Of a stretch of 64,000 nt of DNA, positions 23,445-37,300 are shown piece by piece. The stretch comes from Camarhynchus parvulus (taxonomy: Eukaryota > Chordata > Aves > Passeriformes > Thraupidae): assembly GCF_901933205.1 (NCBI RefSeq), contig NC_044576.1:11875024-11939023 (forward strand). Direction: 5' to 3'. A program made the translations under genes and the position numbers. Each line of letters begins with the position of its first letter. Position 1 is the first letter of the stretch. Below the pieces are notes generated by a model, which was not told where the DNA came from, did not search any database, and saw only the letters and a list, made by a program, of their open reading frames with translations.

Positions 23445-26400
23445 CCAGCCCAGAACTCATGTTGCCAGAAGGCAGCAGTGAAGCCAGCACACAAGGAAGG
23501 ACCCTAATGACAGCAGCCACAGGTACTGCTCGTTCCTTCTCTGATACACCAGAGATGTCTGGCATTATTCTTTACAGAAACAAAGACTACTCCTGACCTA
23601 AGCAACCCACATTTTAATCATACCACAATGTTTTTAGGAAAACATCAAAAATAGTTTCCATTTTATGTACAGAGAAACTTGCTTGACAAACAGAGGAGCA
23701 CCACCACTGAATTTTCCAAAAAGCCCCCATGGGAGTCAGAGCACAAAGTGTTATAGACTGTATCTTGATCTTGATTTGGGATTGTCAGAGGCCAAATACA
23801 ATTTTTCCTTTCAATACATAAAGAACGATAAATATCCCTAACCTATGTATCCAATATATCAGGTAAATCTAAAACCACACAAGCAACAGTTGAAAAAATC
23901 TAGCAGAAAAATTATGTGGCACAGAGCTTCCAAAACTACTCATGGGCAAGTGAGAGTCTTCAGACTGAAGCATTATTTAAAGATTACACATATAACAGCA
24001 CATTCTCAAATGGCTGCAGATCAAGGAATGAAAAGGTCTGAGCTAAAACAGTCTGATTTAACAGCCATTAAGGTTGCAGAGAAGACTCCCATTGGCTTTA
24101 GCCAGCAATGGTTGCACGCTGGTCACACCACACACAACTTCCCTGTGCCTTTCAGCTTATTTGTGTGTCAGCTCCACCTCAGCCGATCCCAAAATAGCGA
24201 GGTGCGACCTTTCGCCTGCCCGGGTGCTCTGCATGGACACCAGCACAACACTCCTAATGGCCCAGAAAGGACTCTGCAGACTGAGAGCCAATCCCACCAC
24301 ACACTGTAGAGTCCCACACAAGCTTTGCCTCCTCTAGAGAAGCACTGGATCATGAACCATTCACCTTACCATATTTTCAAAGTTTTCCAGACTAGTTTCT
24401 TCCTCCCCTGCCCATCATGCTCAAGTCCTTTTTCATAAGGACTTTTCATTGCATGTTTAAAGCAAGAAAGCCACAGAGATCACATGCTTTTATCTCTAAT
24501 TCCCAAGTAGTTCATTAATTTAAGAACTTGCATTGATTTTATTGGGTCATTTACACATTTAAAATACTTAGGTTCTTAAGTTCTGTAGGAATGAGTATTC
24601 CAAAACATCTCCTATTGTTCTGAAAGGGAAATGATATGTTTGCACATCTGCACTCTAAAAAGTATTACTTGAAACATGGGAGATTGCTTAAAACAAAAGA
24701 AAAATACAATTTAAAGTACACAAAAAAAAAAAGGGCAGGACAAATAGTTTAACCCTCCCTTAACAGACATACATCATAATTCACAGCTTTGAAATGGATG
24801 AAATAAAAGTCTAGTCTTTATCAGTGGAGATAAATGTCTGTCACCTTAATTTCCAATATGCTATTTTTGCATAACCATGAGATATATTCCCACTTCAGTC
24901 TGAGGAATATTTAGGCACCTGATGCTAAGCACAAAACTTGAGGAACATGAATCAAGCCAAAATATTGCAGAATCCTTTAGCAACAAACTGTAGCTCCCAT
25001 CGAACAGGACACAGCTGAGATAAAAAGCATGTTGTTCTAATAGCCTTAGGGGTTTATCCTGCCAGCACTGATAGCTTTGCTTATGAGAGACACTGGCAAA
25101 ACAGAGCAACAATAAGGACAAAGTGCACCTGAGATCCTTTATTGAAGCATGTAATTTTAATAAATGCTTCATTCTACTGCTTTTGACTGTCTAGATTCCC
25201 ATCTGTTTCACTCTGCTTGCATGCACAGTGTTGATTCCACAAACATCCCACAAGGCCATTTACACCAAAGAGTATGTTGGCTGTACTGATTACATACCTC
25301 AGATGCCATCCATGTCTCTCTTTCAGAAAGTCTGCAGCACCTTGTTTGAAAGTCAAGCTTTTTAAGAGCTACAAACTGGCAAACTCAAAAATCAGCATCC
25401 AAATCCAAAACTGAAGGTTCCCAATTTTTTGTATGTTCAATAGAAAATTTTCATTTTATTATTTTCTCTTGCTCTAATAAATGCTATCTAAAATATTAGC
25501 CCTTTACTTGCACCATAGTTTCTTGTCAGTGCATCAAAGTGAAAACCAAATGCAGCTGTTCGATGTGGATTAAAACTATTTGGCATCCAGTTCAAATGAG
25601 TGTTCCACACCTAAATGCATTGCATCACACCTCCTGGTTTTTTATTTCAGTCACTTTAATTTTCCCTTAGGCAAGACACTAGAATAATCACTTAATTGTC
25701 ACAATTACTGACAATGACCCTCAGAAGGTGACAGCATTTTGATCCCATTTGATTACATTAGTCTTAATAGATCCTAATGAAAATACAAGTAAATCCTTTT
25801 TCTTAATCACTCATTCTCATTACTTTCAGCAGTCACCGTAACTTAACCGCTCAAAGGGTTTTAAAGCACACAGAGCTCAAATGAAAGAACTTGCCTTTCA
25901 GATACATCTTTTATTTAATTTACTGAATGCATTTAGGGAAACTAAAAATGAATTCCCAAGTGTCGCAAGATAAAGCTGTGACAGTGCCAACAGGTTAACT
26001 CTGTACAACACTGACCACACAGCAGCCCACATGAGAAAAGACCCAGGAAGGTGTCCACCCAAGAGCTCACATTCTAAGCAAAATCAGATAAACAGGGTGT
26101 ACCTAAAAGGACATCAAAGAAAATAAATATGACTATTATTACTGACCAACTTCTTGCTGACACTGCAGAAGTACTGAGGAGTTAGGTGGAATTTGAGCCA
26201 AGCAAGCAGGGAAAGGAAAATCCTGTAAGGAAGCCTGTCTCATGTGCAGAAGGTGATGCCAGCAAAGGAGTGAAGACTGTCATGGGAGAAGCAGGTGGCC
26301 AGAGAATCAAGACTCACATTACTGAAAGAACAGCCTTCTGTAAAAGATGGTCACCTACAGGGGCTCACATCCACAGCCCCTGGAATTGCTCTGGCAAGCC

Positions 26401-26675
26401 AAACACAAATGCACAGCTCCAGTGTGTAGCTGTCATCTGTATTTCCCTGTCTGATGGCACCTTTAGAAAACAGAGGTCCTGATGTGAGGAATCAGAGTAG
26501 CCCACAAATGAGCCAACTGTGCTGAAATCTGGTTTGACTGCCGAGGTCAGGACAGCTCATCAGCCAGCTGCTACGCTATGGAAGTGTAACGAGACACTCA
26601 CAGCTTGCTGCCCCTCCAGTGTAATTGCACATCTTGTTCTTTGTAATCATCCTTACCACTTATACACTGCTGTAG
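23445..26675. other. Non-coding stretch, no gene recognised
   Basis: Only short frames without protein resemblance occur; the longest is 154 codons (23845-24309, plus). An A11 run lies at 24722-24732. 25.6-25.85 kb is AT-rich with TCACTTAATTG-type homeodomain words. No retroposon bodies or splice-bounded open segments were convincing. Confidence 0.55.
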
Positions 26676-26835
26676 ACACAGAACTAATCCTCCCAGATCC
26701 CACTGAGAGGCAGGCAGAAAGTATCATCATCTCCATTTTGCAAATGGAGAGAAATATATATTACCTACAGGAGTCAGTTAATGTGTGGAATAACCTGATG
26801 CACTTCCACAGGCCTGGGAGGATTCAGCCTCATGC
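26676..26835 (-). repeat. MIR-family SINE remnant, minus strand
   Basis: The string 'aactaatcctcccagatcccactgag' continuing into TATCATCATCTCCATTTTGC reads as the reverse complement of the MIR 3' half ('aactcatttaatcctcacaacaaccctatgaggtaggtactattattatccccattttacagatgagg'). Order and spacing agree, with moderate divergence. The core at 26731-26749 also forms a perfect hairpin, CTCCATTT-TGC-AAATGGAG. MIR elements are ancient non-autonomous SINEs shared across amniotes. The ends of the element are approximate. Confidence 0.5.
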
Positions 26836-29655
26836 TCACCAGTGGCCAACTTAGTCAGCAGAGACCAAGCCATTTGTCAAAAGCTAAAGGGTGTTATTGG
26901 GAGATACAAGATGAGAACTTACAGCGCTGATGTGTGCTTTGTTCTCAGGCCACTACAAAAACCAGGCACAGTAAATACCTTTGTCAAGTTGATTTGGGAT
27001 TTTTTTTCCCTGGAGTTTGGGGGCCTAAAGGTTTTTTGTCATCCTTTTGGGGTTTGTTTGTTAGTAAACCAATCCATAAGGTATTCTAATTAAAAATAAA
27101 CTAAAAACTTGGCTACGACTTCTCAAGTAGAAGAGAAACTATCCATAGTTTTATCAATCCTGAAAATAAGTACAATTATAACTTAGTTTCTGCAGCATCC
27201 AGAAAATAAAATGGTAGCTACTGCCAGAAGAGAGAAAGTGACTTATAAATGAAATGTGCAAAAAAAAGAGGGCAGCAAGATACAAATGACATGATGTACA
27301 TACAGGAAATAATAAAATGAGAAAGCAGCATGATATTTTTTTTGTGGTTACGAGGCCACAAATGCCCTGGTAGATGGAGAAAGTTTCAATAGCCCTTTTT
27401 TATCATTTTTAAGGTCTCAAAATTAAAACTGGATAAGTGTAAATGGCTATTTCTGTGTTTAAAGCCAATCATGATCAATAATGACCAACCAACCATCCAA
27501 ACTTCCATGACAATCATGAAATAACATTAGTTGTTCCTTTAACTCTTCTACAGCACTTGATTCACAATTTCCATCTCTTATGGATTTAGCATTGCTAGGA
27601 ATTTTGGGACTGGAAAACGATCCTATCAGCTTGGTTTAAATGATCATCTGATTCCAAAAAGCAAGGCTTGAAATACAGTTATCAACAAAAGGCCAAGAGC
27701 GAGGTTGGGGAATTGACACTGCATTATTTTCAGATCCACTGCTATTGCTCAGTCCCTTTTCAGTGTACATCACCCATCAAAGCAGGAGGTATACAGCTTA
27801 CAACCCTGCCCTGAAGTTGCTTCTCATTAGCAGGAAACATTCACAAAGCCATTTTAAGACACAGATTGATAGTTTTAGCCAGGTGCACAGACAGAAACAT
27901 CAACACAGTGGCTAACTAGAATAACGTTCCCCCCACACTGTCTTTATGCTGCTGAGAATTTTTCCATCCTTTGCTAATGTTCTTTTTTAAAATTCTCTGC
28001 TTGAACAAAAACCAGAAAGGTGATTTTTCATCACCCTTAAAGGAATCCTCTCCAAACACCTTAGACTTGGGTAGGAGGTGAAAGGAGAGGATTTACCTCA
28101 AGAACTAAGCTGCGGAGCCAGCTGTTCCAACCAGGGTTTTCTCTGGTAAGGCACCTGCTAGAACAGCACATTTCCCTTTTCAGCACTGAACAAACAGTTC
28201 AATACCTGCTCATCCCAGGCATCTGCACAAAAAAAAAAAAGAAAAAAGCACGATGCTTGCTTGTTGGTTGCTTATTTTCAGGACCTGTGCTGTAGGAAGC
28301 TTAGGTTTCATGGAAGGCACTGAGGTTTATTTTCTGTTTGTGGATGCCAACAGGATTCATTACTGTAAAGTAAGATTTCTCTGCTTATATTTAAAAACCT
28401 AATTATTTGACTTTGGAAGTAGATACAGGATTGAATATACCTTACACAGCTGAACTCAGAAGACATGAAGGTGACACTATGTATCTGAAATCCAACATTA
28501 ACATAAAAAATAACTTTCAAATAATCAATCCAGCTTGTTTACTGAACTACCTGGCTAACTGCCAAAAGACAGTGATTTCAAGGAGTTTTTATAGATTCAC
28601 TCAGAAAATCAAAAATCCATTTCCTAGAATAGGACTCACAATTCACCAAGTCCTTAAGACAAAAGAAATGGATTAGAATTGTACCTTTTTTCAATCTTCA
28701 GTTACACAGCTTTACAGTCAAAGCACACATCTTGGGATAAAGCACCTCGCCTGTTTACATTACCTTTCATGTTTCCACATGCACAATTTGCCTACCAGTT
28801 TTTAGGGATTATGTAAATAGTTATTAACGTCATGTGGTTTTAACTACTAGGAAAAAATCCCAGATAAAATTGCTCACCAAATGACCTTTATAGCTTTCCT
28901 TTAGCACGCAAAATTAAGCAAGAAAGTCGTGTAATAATCATATGTGCTTTTTAAGTAACATTATTTCAGAGGGAATGTCTTCTTTTTAAAGAAATAAAGC
29001 TGAGTTTGCACAAACCACTAAGACACTCAACAGACAGATCAGAAGACACACTCCAAAAAATCTAGTATCAAAGTACATAAGCATAAAATATTTCCACATA
29101 TTTTAGGGCCCCCAGAAATTATAACAGCAATCTCCTAAACTGATCTCTCCACTCCCACTAATAATCACTCAGTACTGCAGAGATCTCTCAGCCACAGTGC
29201 ACTTGGATCATTCTTGGATTATATAGCACATAAAGACATTTTAAAAGCTTGTTAGAGATACAAATATATGTATACTACAGGCCGTTAGAAATCTAAGATG
29301 AACTCAGAAAACACAGTACTTTTGTTCTTTTTAACAACATAAAAGTTTTTGCTTTTACTAGCAAAAAGAATTCTGACTTCTCATTGTAGGACTGTAAATG
29401 AAATTCATCAATCGTTTGTTTGGTTTTGGTTTGTTTTTTCAAGCAGAAAAGTGCAACTATTTTGGACGGAAAACTGAGGAGGGAAGAGGGGGAAAAGGAA
29501 GAACAGCTAAAAAGCCAAACCAACCACCCTCGTAACAACACTAAACGTTTCATTCTACTAGGATGCCAGACCCAGCAGCACGGCAGAAAAGGGCCAGAAA
29601 AGGGCCTTATTAGGTAAGGGCGTGGCTGTGATGTGAGCCCAAGCACAGCCTGCCA
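26836..29655. other. Non-coding AT-rich stretch, no gene recognised
   Basis: Open frames are short and unassigned. Simple sequence includes an A12 run at 28229-28240 and a 28-base purine run at 29476-29503. 28.79-28.86 kb (TTATGTAAATAGTTATTAACGT-like) is homeodomain-rich. Nothing here supports a gene, RNA gene or complete mobile element. Confidence 0.55.
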
Positions 29656-29659
29656 GTCA

Positions 29660-29812
29660 GCACCCAATCCCAGCTATTCAGAATGGCACACACAAGCCTC
29701 CTGCCTCAGTTTCTCCACCTGAAGCAACAACATTTACCCACCTCACACCAGAGCCCTGAAAAGGGTGAATCATGTGTGCAAAGTGCTTTTAGAACGAAAG
29801 CACACTTTATTT
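29660..29812 (+). repeat. MIR-family SINE remnant, plus strand
   Basis: CAATCCCAGCT (29665-29675), CCTCAGTTTCTCC (29704-29716), an ACATTTACCCACCTCACA segment (about 29730-29747) and GCAAAGTGCTTTTAGAAC (29778-29795) appear in order. Their spacing matches the MIR consensus ('aaatcccagct', 'cctcagtttcctcatctg', 'aacacctacctcacaggg', 'gtaaagcgcttagaac'). This is the clearest repeat in the window. The tRNA-like head is not recognisable. MIR ages are pre-avian, so this marks an old insertion. Confidence 0.6.
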
Positions 29813-31131
29813 GTCTCCTTTCAGCAGTGGCAGTCAACCTGGCAGAAATGTGAGTAGCCGGGAGCTTCCTATTCAGGCAGTTATAAAAGTCACGGCTCTC
29901 CCGATAGCTCTGCGTGACCCACTTCTGCACCCCCAGCCCGCCACAGCACTGTTTAAATGTCGAGGAGTTTATCAGTATAAAACTGAAATGTTAAGGGGCG
30001 AAATGTATTAGTGGGGACAGGAAAAGGCAAAATTTATGACACATAAAAGGCACTGCTTATTCAGATGAAATTTATTAGATCCCATTTGAGTTAAAATATC
30101 ACATATGTATGAGACCTGAATGAAACCATAATGCAGACGGGAGTGGGAGAGGGCTGAGTGAGCTGCGCGCTTGTGCAGAAGGAATTGGCTCCCGCAGCCT
30201 GGCAGGCAGAGGCGGAACCAGCTGCCTGTGTGCTCATGGCCAGCATCAGCAACGCAAAAACAAAGATCCCTAAGGCCCTGGAAATTAATGGAAGTGAATA
30301 GTGGAAACAAACCAACAAAGGAAGACGTATCAAAGGTTTCAAATCTATTCAGTATTAGATGTTGCGGGGTAAAGGCACAATAAATCACAGCTGATTAGTG
30401 CTAAGCCTGCTCTCACTGCCTGCGTGCACAGCAAGTACCAAGACAGAAACCCAAACCCTGTGGGATGCTTCAGCATTTTCCAAGAGAAAAATGTGAAAAC
30501 AACCATTCCCAAAGAAAGGGCTCTTCCCTTCCACTGATTATTTAAACCAAGAGGGTTTAGTCTGTCCCGTCCCTTCGACAGGAGGCTTGGAGGAGGCTTT
30601 CCCTTACCCTTCCTGTGGATGAGGCATGGATACCATTGCTGGTTATTTGCAGATGAAGGAGTAGGAGGACAGCAACTGGATTCCTGTTTAGTCCCATTAA
30701 ACATGTAGTGCTATAAGCAGAGCACGAGTCTGGCCACTGCCCTTTCTGCTGAAGCTGCCAGTGACTCACTAGCCAGGACACATATACACTTACACAACCA
30801 CGTACAAGATGCACTACAGCTGAACTCCTGTGCCTCCTTTTCAGAGGCTTCTTCCCACACTGCTACTGCAGCCCCTCTCATCCACCTCTGACCAGCACAG
30901 GACTGTACAAGGGAAGTTTGCATTTACAGCCTGATTGCTGTCTTCAGCACCAGTTAACAAGGAAGCCTGAAAGCATGGCAGCACTTACAGGAGCCACTCT
31001 TATGTCAACTGCTCACACACAGCGCTACAGACAGCTGAAGCTCAGAGCCTGCAATAGCACATCAACTGCTGTCCTGGGAAGGCTTCTCCTAGCACTCACT
31101 GGCATGCTCTATCTTGTCTCATCCAAAAAGT

Positions 31132-31149
31132 AAAAAAAAAAAAAAAAAA
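31132..31149 (+). repeat. A18 homopolymer run
   Basis: This is the longest homopolymer in the window. It could be the tail of a decayed retroposed sequence. However, the upstream sequence is unrecognised, no AATAAA precedes it and no flanking direct repeat was found, so simple slippage is equally likely. Confidence 0.7.
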
Positions 31150-32512
31150 TCCTACTGTTTGTCATCCTTATTGCTAAAACAATTAAACTACAAAAAGCCA
31201 GGACATAAGTCCCTGCAGAACATGACACAGTTAAGGACAGACAAACTTAACTCTAACTTCCCTCATTTTGAACATGGTGAAAGATGTTGAGAAAATCCAT
31301 ATGAGGAGAAGTATTACATCAATATACTGTGTTTGGCTTATGCCTGTTTATGAGCCCCATACTTTGTTAAACTTTCAAGTTGTTATTAAGTGTATTATTG
31401 AAGCAAGTAAATATAGACATTATTCTTCAAATAGTAGACATGTAGCAAACTCATGAAGTGCGAAATATACTGCCTTTGTAAATAGCATAAAGAAATCCTA
31501 TTGATATATTTCTGAGCATCTAGCATGAATTTTCACTTCAAAAAGACTGATTTCTCCATATGGACACTCATACATGACTGCAGGTGCAGTTAGAGATCTG
31601 TCTAACACACAGGGTGGCCTCAGCAACAACACTCAGAATTTAGGAATTCTTGAAATTAATGTGTCATACAAAGAATGGAACATTAACAGCTAAGCAGGTT
31701 ATAAGCCTTCTTAAAATGCAAGTTAACAATAGCTAAATTGTATTAATGCTTTTTACATAATTATGTTTTGAAATACAACACACACCTACTGTACTGAAAA
31801 CAGGAACTTTTCAGGAAACAATGAAGAATCTGGTCCAGGTCAGTGAGAATAAACGAAGATGTCTTAGCATGGGCAAATATTAAAAAAACACCACCAAAAT
31901 GTAACAAAAAGAAATACCATATCAACCAGCAGTAGTCTGTTTTTAACTTTTTTATAATACCTTAATTCATAATACTGGTTTTTAGTTGCTTTGAGTTAGA
32001 ATACCAAATATATGCCTTCACCATAAGCTTCACTGTGAGCAATGCTTCTATCTCTCCTGGAGTTTGGTGCTTATCTGAGAGGACAGTATCTAGAATATGT
32101 GGCTATTGAAGCAGTAACAAGCAGTAGACAGAGGATTTTCCTCTAGATACCTTCCCTGAATTAGCTTGACTTGCTCTGTACAAACACCTTAGGTGGTGAT
32201 ATTGTCTGGTAGGAAATGCTGCCTCTCCGAGTCTAGAGGAGCACTGGGGTACCATTCCCAAATGCCTACAGAGGGGCCAGGTGCCCAATTCCTGGCCAGA
32301 CACAGACCTGGTGGCACTGCCTCGTGCTCTGCAGTGAAATGAACAGCTTGTTACCAGACTGTGAGTTTTCACCATCCCTTTTAAACGCACTCAAATTAGG
32401 AAGCGCCCCTAGGTAAGCCAAGGTGCAAGAGGGACTGGCAGAAGTAGATGCTGTGATTTGTGCTAACGAGACAGAAATAGCAGCATGACTGGGACCCAAG
32501 TACACGAGGTGA

Positions 32513-32524
32513 CACGTGCAGCTG
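32513..32524. promoter_or_regulatory. Two abutting E-boxes, CACGTG and CAGCTG
   Basis: CACGTG (32513-32518) is immediately followed by CAGCTG (32519-32524) with no gap. The first is the class bound by MYC/USF-type factors and the second by MyoD/tissue bHLH factors. Zero spacing would probably prevent simultaneous occupancy. Function is inference only. Confidence 0.2.
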
Positions 32525-34341
32525 TCTGAACAGCTCTGCTGCCACTGTCATTGCCTGCTAATGGCATTCCCTTCTGCTCAGCCTCCTCTCTCCACTTTAC
32601 ACAACAGCTTAAAAATTCAGGCCCTTCCAGCTTAACCTAGACTGAACTACTTATTTCAGCAAATAGGAGAAACAGCCACACAACTGATTAAAATATCACT
32701 CCTTTGGAAAGGAGCGGGAAAAAAAGCTTGGATCACATGGCAAAAACTTAAATAAGTATCTATTATTTAGGGTGTATTAAAGAAATGGTGGCAAATTTTT
32801 GGTTTTTATTCATCTTTATGGAGGTCCTTTTCAAAGGAAAAATAGTAGGAAATAAAAGAATTTACATCTTCTATGCATTAACAATCAATGAAATATTGTT
32901 AAAATATCTAAAGAGGAATTTTTGTTTACCTGTCATCTCCTTAGGAACATATTTTATTAGATACACTACTTTGTGGTGAAGTACTGTGCGCATTTTGTGC
33001 ACTTTTACGTCTGAAATGTCTTAGAACGATTTCAAGCACAAGAACACGAGTTAGAAATATCCCAAGTAAATTACCAGTCCAACAGACGTATGCCCGTGGT
33101 GCTGTCATGTCTCTTAATTTTAAAACCTTGCATTAATCTCAAGGGAAGAAACCCAGTTTTTTATTTTGAGATCTATACTCTAATTGCATTGTAATCCCAG
33201 CATAATTTTGGATGCAGCACTACTACAACCTCACTTTCTTCTTCATACAACCTATGAAGCATACAAACATCAAGAGCTAAATATGTCAGTCAAAAGACCT
33301 TTCTTCTCTAAGTGATTATGTGTCCCTACAAAAGACATTACTCCATGCCAGAAAAATCCAGGGCAAATCAATTGAGGAGGTTTTGGGAGCATGCATGTTT
33401 GGTAAATTCTAGATGCCATCACTGGAACTTGGACCTAGACTTTATTTCAGACTCTAAACTGAAGAGAAATTTTACACAGACCAAGACAAAACCCAGAAGC
33501 TTATTTGCGATTGGATTGTTGCGCCAGAGTATTAGAAATCAGCTAAATGCAGTAAAATACACAGAGTTTTTTTAGTAGCCAACAAGAAGGATGCTAAACA
33601 GAAATCAACCTGCCTTCCTAGCATAAAACATTTCTAGTGGAGTACAGGGATTTTCTGGGTCTGTCACCTGCCAGATGGACTCTGCTGTGCACAATAAACA
33701 GAAGAGCTCCTACCACAGGCACCAGTGATCAGACAGGGCAATCAGACACCAAAGAGCAAACCAGGCACTGCTGTGCCTTCTCCTAAAATGTCTACAGGGC
33801 CAACAGAAAGCATCTGCTCCCAACCTGTATCATTTTGGGTGCAGGGAGGCATTACTCCCATCAGCTTTGGCAGACATGAAAGAAAACAGAGATGGTCAGC
33901 TCTTGTATACGAGGACTTTTTACCAGCTCTAAATTCTCTTAAGAAAATACCATTGCTCCAAAGGAAATGAAACCTAGATGTCAAAAGCAATGCAGAAAAT
34001 CACTTCCCAAAAACAAGCATTTCTTTGCCAGCATATTAACAAAGCACCAAATGCATTCAGAGCCCATAGAAATGCAGCAGGCTGAAGATTTACAGATTCT
34101 TGTTTAAAAAAAAAAACAAACAACAAAACAAACCAAACTACCTTGTATGTGGCTTAAAAGGGAACTGCATATATAGATATGACATTAAAGATTGAGCCAT
34201 TCTATCTCAGGCAGTTAGAGAAAAAAGAAAAGCAATCTTTATGCCTGCCAGCCTAATACAAAAGTCAGAGCCCAAGATTCCTACTTGGCCTCAGCTGCAG
34301 GAAAAGTTTATATCCCATGCAAGGAGACCACAGTTACCTGT

Positions 34342-34393
34342 GCATTGCCCCACTCAGTGCCATGGGGCATTGCCCACTCCTGGCAGTGCCATG
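34342..34393. repeat. Imperfect tandem duplication of a 23-27 bp unit
   Basis: GCATTGCCCCACTCAGTGCC (with ATG following) at 34342-34364 is repeated at 34367-34393 as a copy with a 4-base insertion relative to the first. On the minus strand the pair lies between an acceptor-like tract (CCTTCCTGCCCAG) and a donor-like CACAG/GTAACT, outlining a possible 59-base exon. Short duplications in a moderately GC-rich segment can create such sites by chance. Confidence 0.5.
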
Positions 34394-37300
34394 CACCTGG
34401 GCAGGAAGGACAGGTGAGGGTGGGAAAAGCCAAGTTTGATGGAAACATTCAACATCTGTGCAAATTAATGAGTTCAACTTAATTATCTCCCAACAGAAAG
34501 ATTAGATAGGGTGCAACTGGTGATATGAAATCATCCTAATGGGTTCCACTGCTTGAATCCACCACTCATCAAGCTGAATTGATTTTTAAACAGTGGAAAT
34601 TCAAACAACTCCCATGAGAAAGTAACACAATTCCCATCTCAATCAAATACATTGTAATAGTTACATATGAAATGTGATTTTTCAAGAGGGAGAGTAGATT
34701 ATTTCTCCATCTTCCATTTCTGTAGGAGACCTGTGAATTGATGGTATTATCAGTCAGTGCTGAAATACCAGCACACACTGAGGATGTAAAGGGTACAAGC
34801 ACACTATGAAGAGTATTCTGCAAATAACTCAAAAGTGCACTTTTAAATAAAGGCTGTGGCTAGGCATTACAAACACTTGTTTTTCAAGCAGGACAGTTAG
34901 CATATTATTAAGGTCTTTATAATCCCAATCTTCTAGAAATAAACTTGCAAGTATGCAAATGTCCTAAAGTAATTTAAGATAGCAATTAATTTATATTTAA
35001 TAGTATGTTCCCAGAGCAAATATTTCACATTCTGCTGCTAATTTTGAATATCCAACTGAGCTACTTCAAGTGTACCAGAATTCAAAATGTATCATAAATC
35101 CTTTACACTGTTTTTACTTCAGCATGAACAATTTTTGAGCAAAAATCACTACTGAGTTCAAGGAAGCCCTGATTTTAGAAAAAAAAAGGCTGCATATTTT
35201 AATTAAAAGACCCCCTACTGTTGTACAAAACTAATCCACATCTTTTCACATGTATATGAGAAAATTTCTACATAAATACATGAAATATCATACCTCTTTC
35301 TTGAAGAAGTTTTTCTGCCATAACCTCTGAAGATAGATTTAACTTCAACTATTTCCACTTAATTTCATCAGAAAAAGATAGTAAAAAAAATGTATCTACA
35401 ACTGAAAATAACTATCTAGACCTGAGATGCTGCCTGACAAGCCCTATCTCAGACGTGATTAATGTGCTGCCAATTTGCCAAAAGAGGGTCCATTTATCTG
35501 CTCAGTGGGCAAGCAAACATTTGTGAGAACAATTGGTATCTATGCAAGCCAGCCTCAGACTGAGTGGTCATCAGGTGTTAAGTAGCAACTGACATTTTAA
35601 ATGGAATCCAAGGGCTGCCAGCATCAAATGTTCACTGAACCGAGCAACTGGAAGAAAGGTAAAGCAAAGAAAGGTAAAGGGAGGGAAGCAAATGAAACAG
35701 CTGGATGTCTTCTCAGTGGTACCTCTGTCTAATCTTATTTTTGCTAATCAATACCAAAACAATAAAGTATTTCCAATATTGGTTTTCTGTAGTAATTCTT
35801 CATTAAATTGTACTTGCGTGAAAGGAAATCAAACTTACACAGCTTTAGAGTGAGGCTCTATTCCAGGTGACATCAAAGACTAAAACAGGAGGGGAAAATA
35901 AAAAGGAAAATAAGAAAAAAAACCATCCTGTGCAATGTTAAATACCTAACAGGAGATGACAAATCAAATGGGAATTACTGTGGTAAAAACATAATTAAAA
36001 ACTTGATTGAAGTTAAACAGAATTTACATAACACTACAAATCAACTTTATGCTGAAAGTATTCACTGGGAAAGCAATAAAAAGGCATTTCATTAGTAATC
36101 TATATTTAAACAATATGTCCAATAGAATTGTTCTAATGAGAAATGTAGGGTTTTTAATAACAGCAGTTTCCAATGGCTGCCAGGAGACACTGCTATCATG
36201 GAGATCTCTGCACATAAACAAACAATCTTGGGCAACACCATGTGTGGATTGTAGCCCTGAGACCCAGCACAGGTTGGTGCTTTACAGCTTCTTGTTATAA
36301 ATTAACTGCCTTAAAAACACTGGTACACAGCCCTGGGCTACCCATTCATACTGGGCCTCCTGACCTTGGTGAAGGCACAGCCCAATTTTAGCAGAACCAG
36401 GACCTCTGCTTTTCTTTACATTTTTCTTCTTAAAAATGTATTACATTTTCAGAACTACACATCTGTTGCTATGACATTTCATTCCCATTCCTTTAGAGAC
36501 ACAAACTATTTGTGATCGTGATGAAGAATCACATTGCAATCATTAACTAAGTCACATAACACTAAATTACTGGTAAAATAGTAATAATGAACATAGTACT
36601 GAAAGCACATTAAATAGAAACTACCCAGAGGTATATCATTCACTCCAAATGCTAATGACAAAACACAGACAGAAGAAATGAACTACTAAAATCCCAAGAT
36701 GGAAACTTCCTACAACCCACGATGGAAAACGGAAATACAGTTCATCCCAGACTTCAGAAGGAAGCCAGAAAGATCCAATTCCCTAAACAATTTCTCACTT
36801 CTTCCTTGTATCAGTCAAATGTGTTTTGGTATTTTTCAAGCCACAGATTCTTCACAAATTCTGCTGAAAGTTTAACAGGCTTGTGGCAACAACTCTGCTT
36901 GGTCACCTTTTAATCCAGTTGTCTCCTCAGGTCACCCAACCACAATCTTAGACCCACAAAACTAATGGGGTAGTTCACATCAATACTGTTTCCAGATTGT
37001 TACTTTTTAAATCTAGTGGCAAAGTCTAAAATTTCAAAAAAATGATTTAGCTGCCTTCAGGTACAGGTAGATACTCCTGACAGCTTCTGACTAGAGTCGG
37101 GATTTCGACACTTAGAGGCAGCTTGCTGCCTTTCTCTACTGAAAGCACTTCAGGGAAGTTCAACCAGGCAACAGTAACTCTGGAGGTAAAATAATCAACC
37201 AAGAGAAGAAAATTAATCAAAATCTCTGTTAACAAGAATGAAACATAACAGCTTCTCCCTGGCACTTTTTGACCTGACCCAACAATTTTTGGACCTGTCC

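Larger units (their letters stand above)
29813..34330. other. Non-coding stretch, no gene recognised
   Basis: 29.82-30.30 kb has more CpG than its surroundings (including GCTGCGCGC near 30163) and a TATAAAA word near 29883, but no first exon can be defined. An A18 run occupies 31132-31149 just after a chance 71-codon frame. No poly(A) signal, retrocopy body or target-site duplication accompanies it. 33.0-33.2 kb has conserved-element-like composition. An A11 run lies at 34106-34116. Confidence 0.55.

Noticed and set aside
31132..31149. A18 run as the tail of a retrocopied gene
   Set aside because: No recognisable upstream mRNA sequence, no AATAAA and no target-site duplication flanking it.
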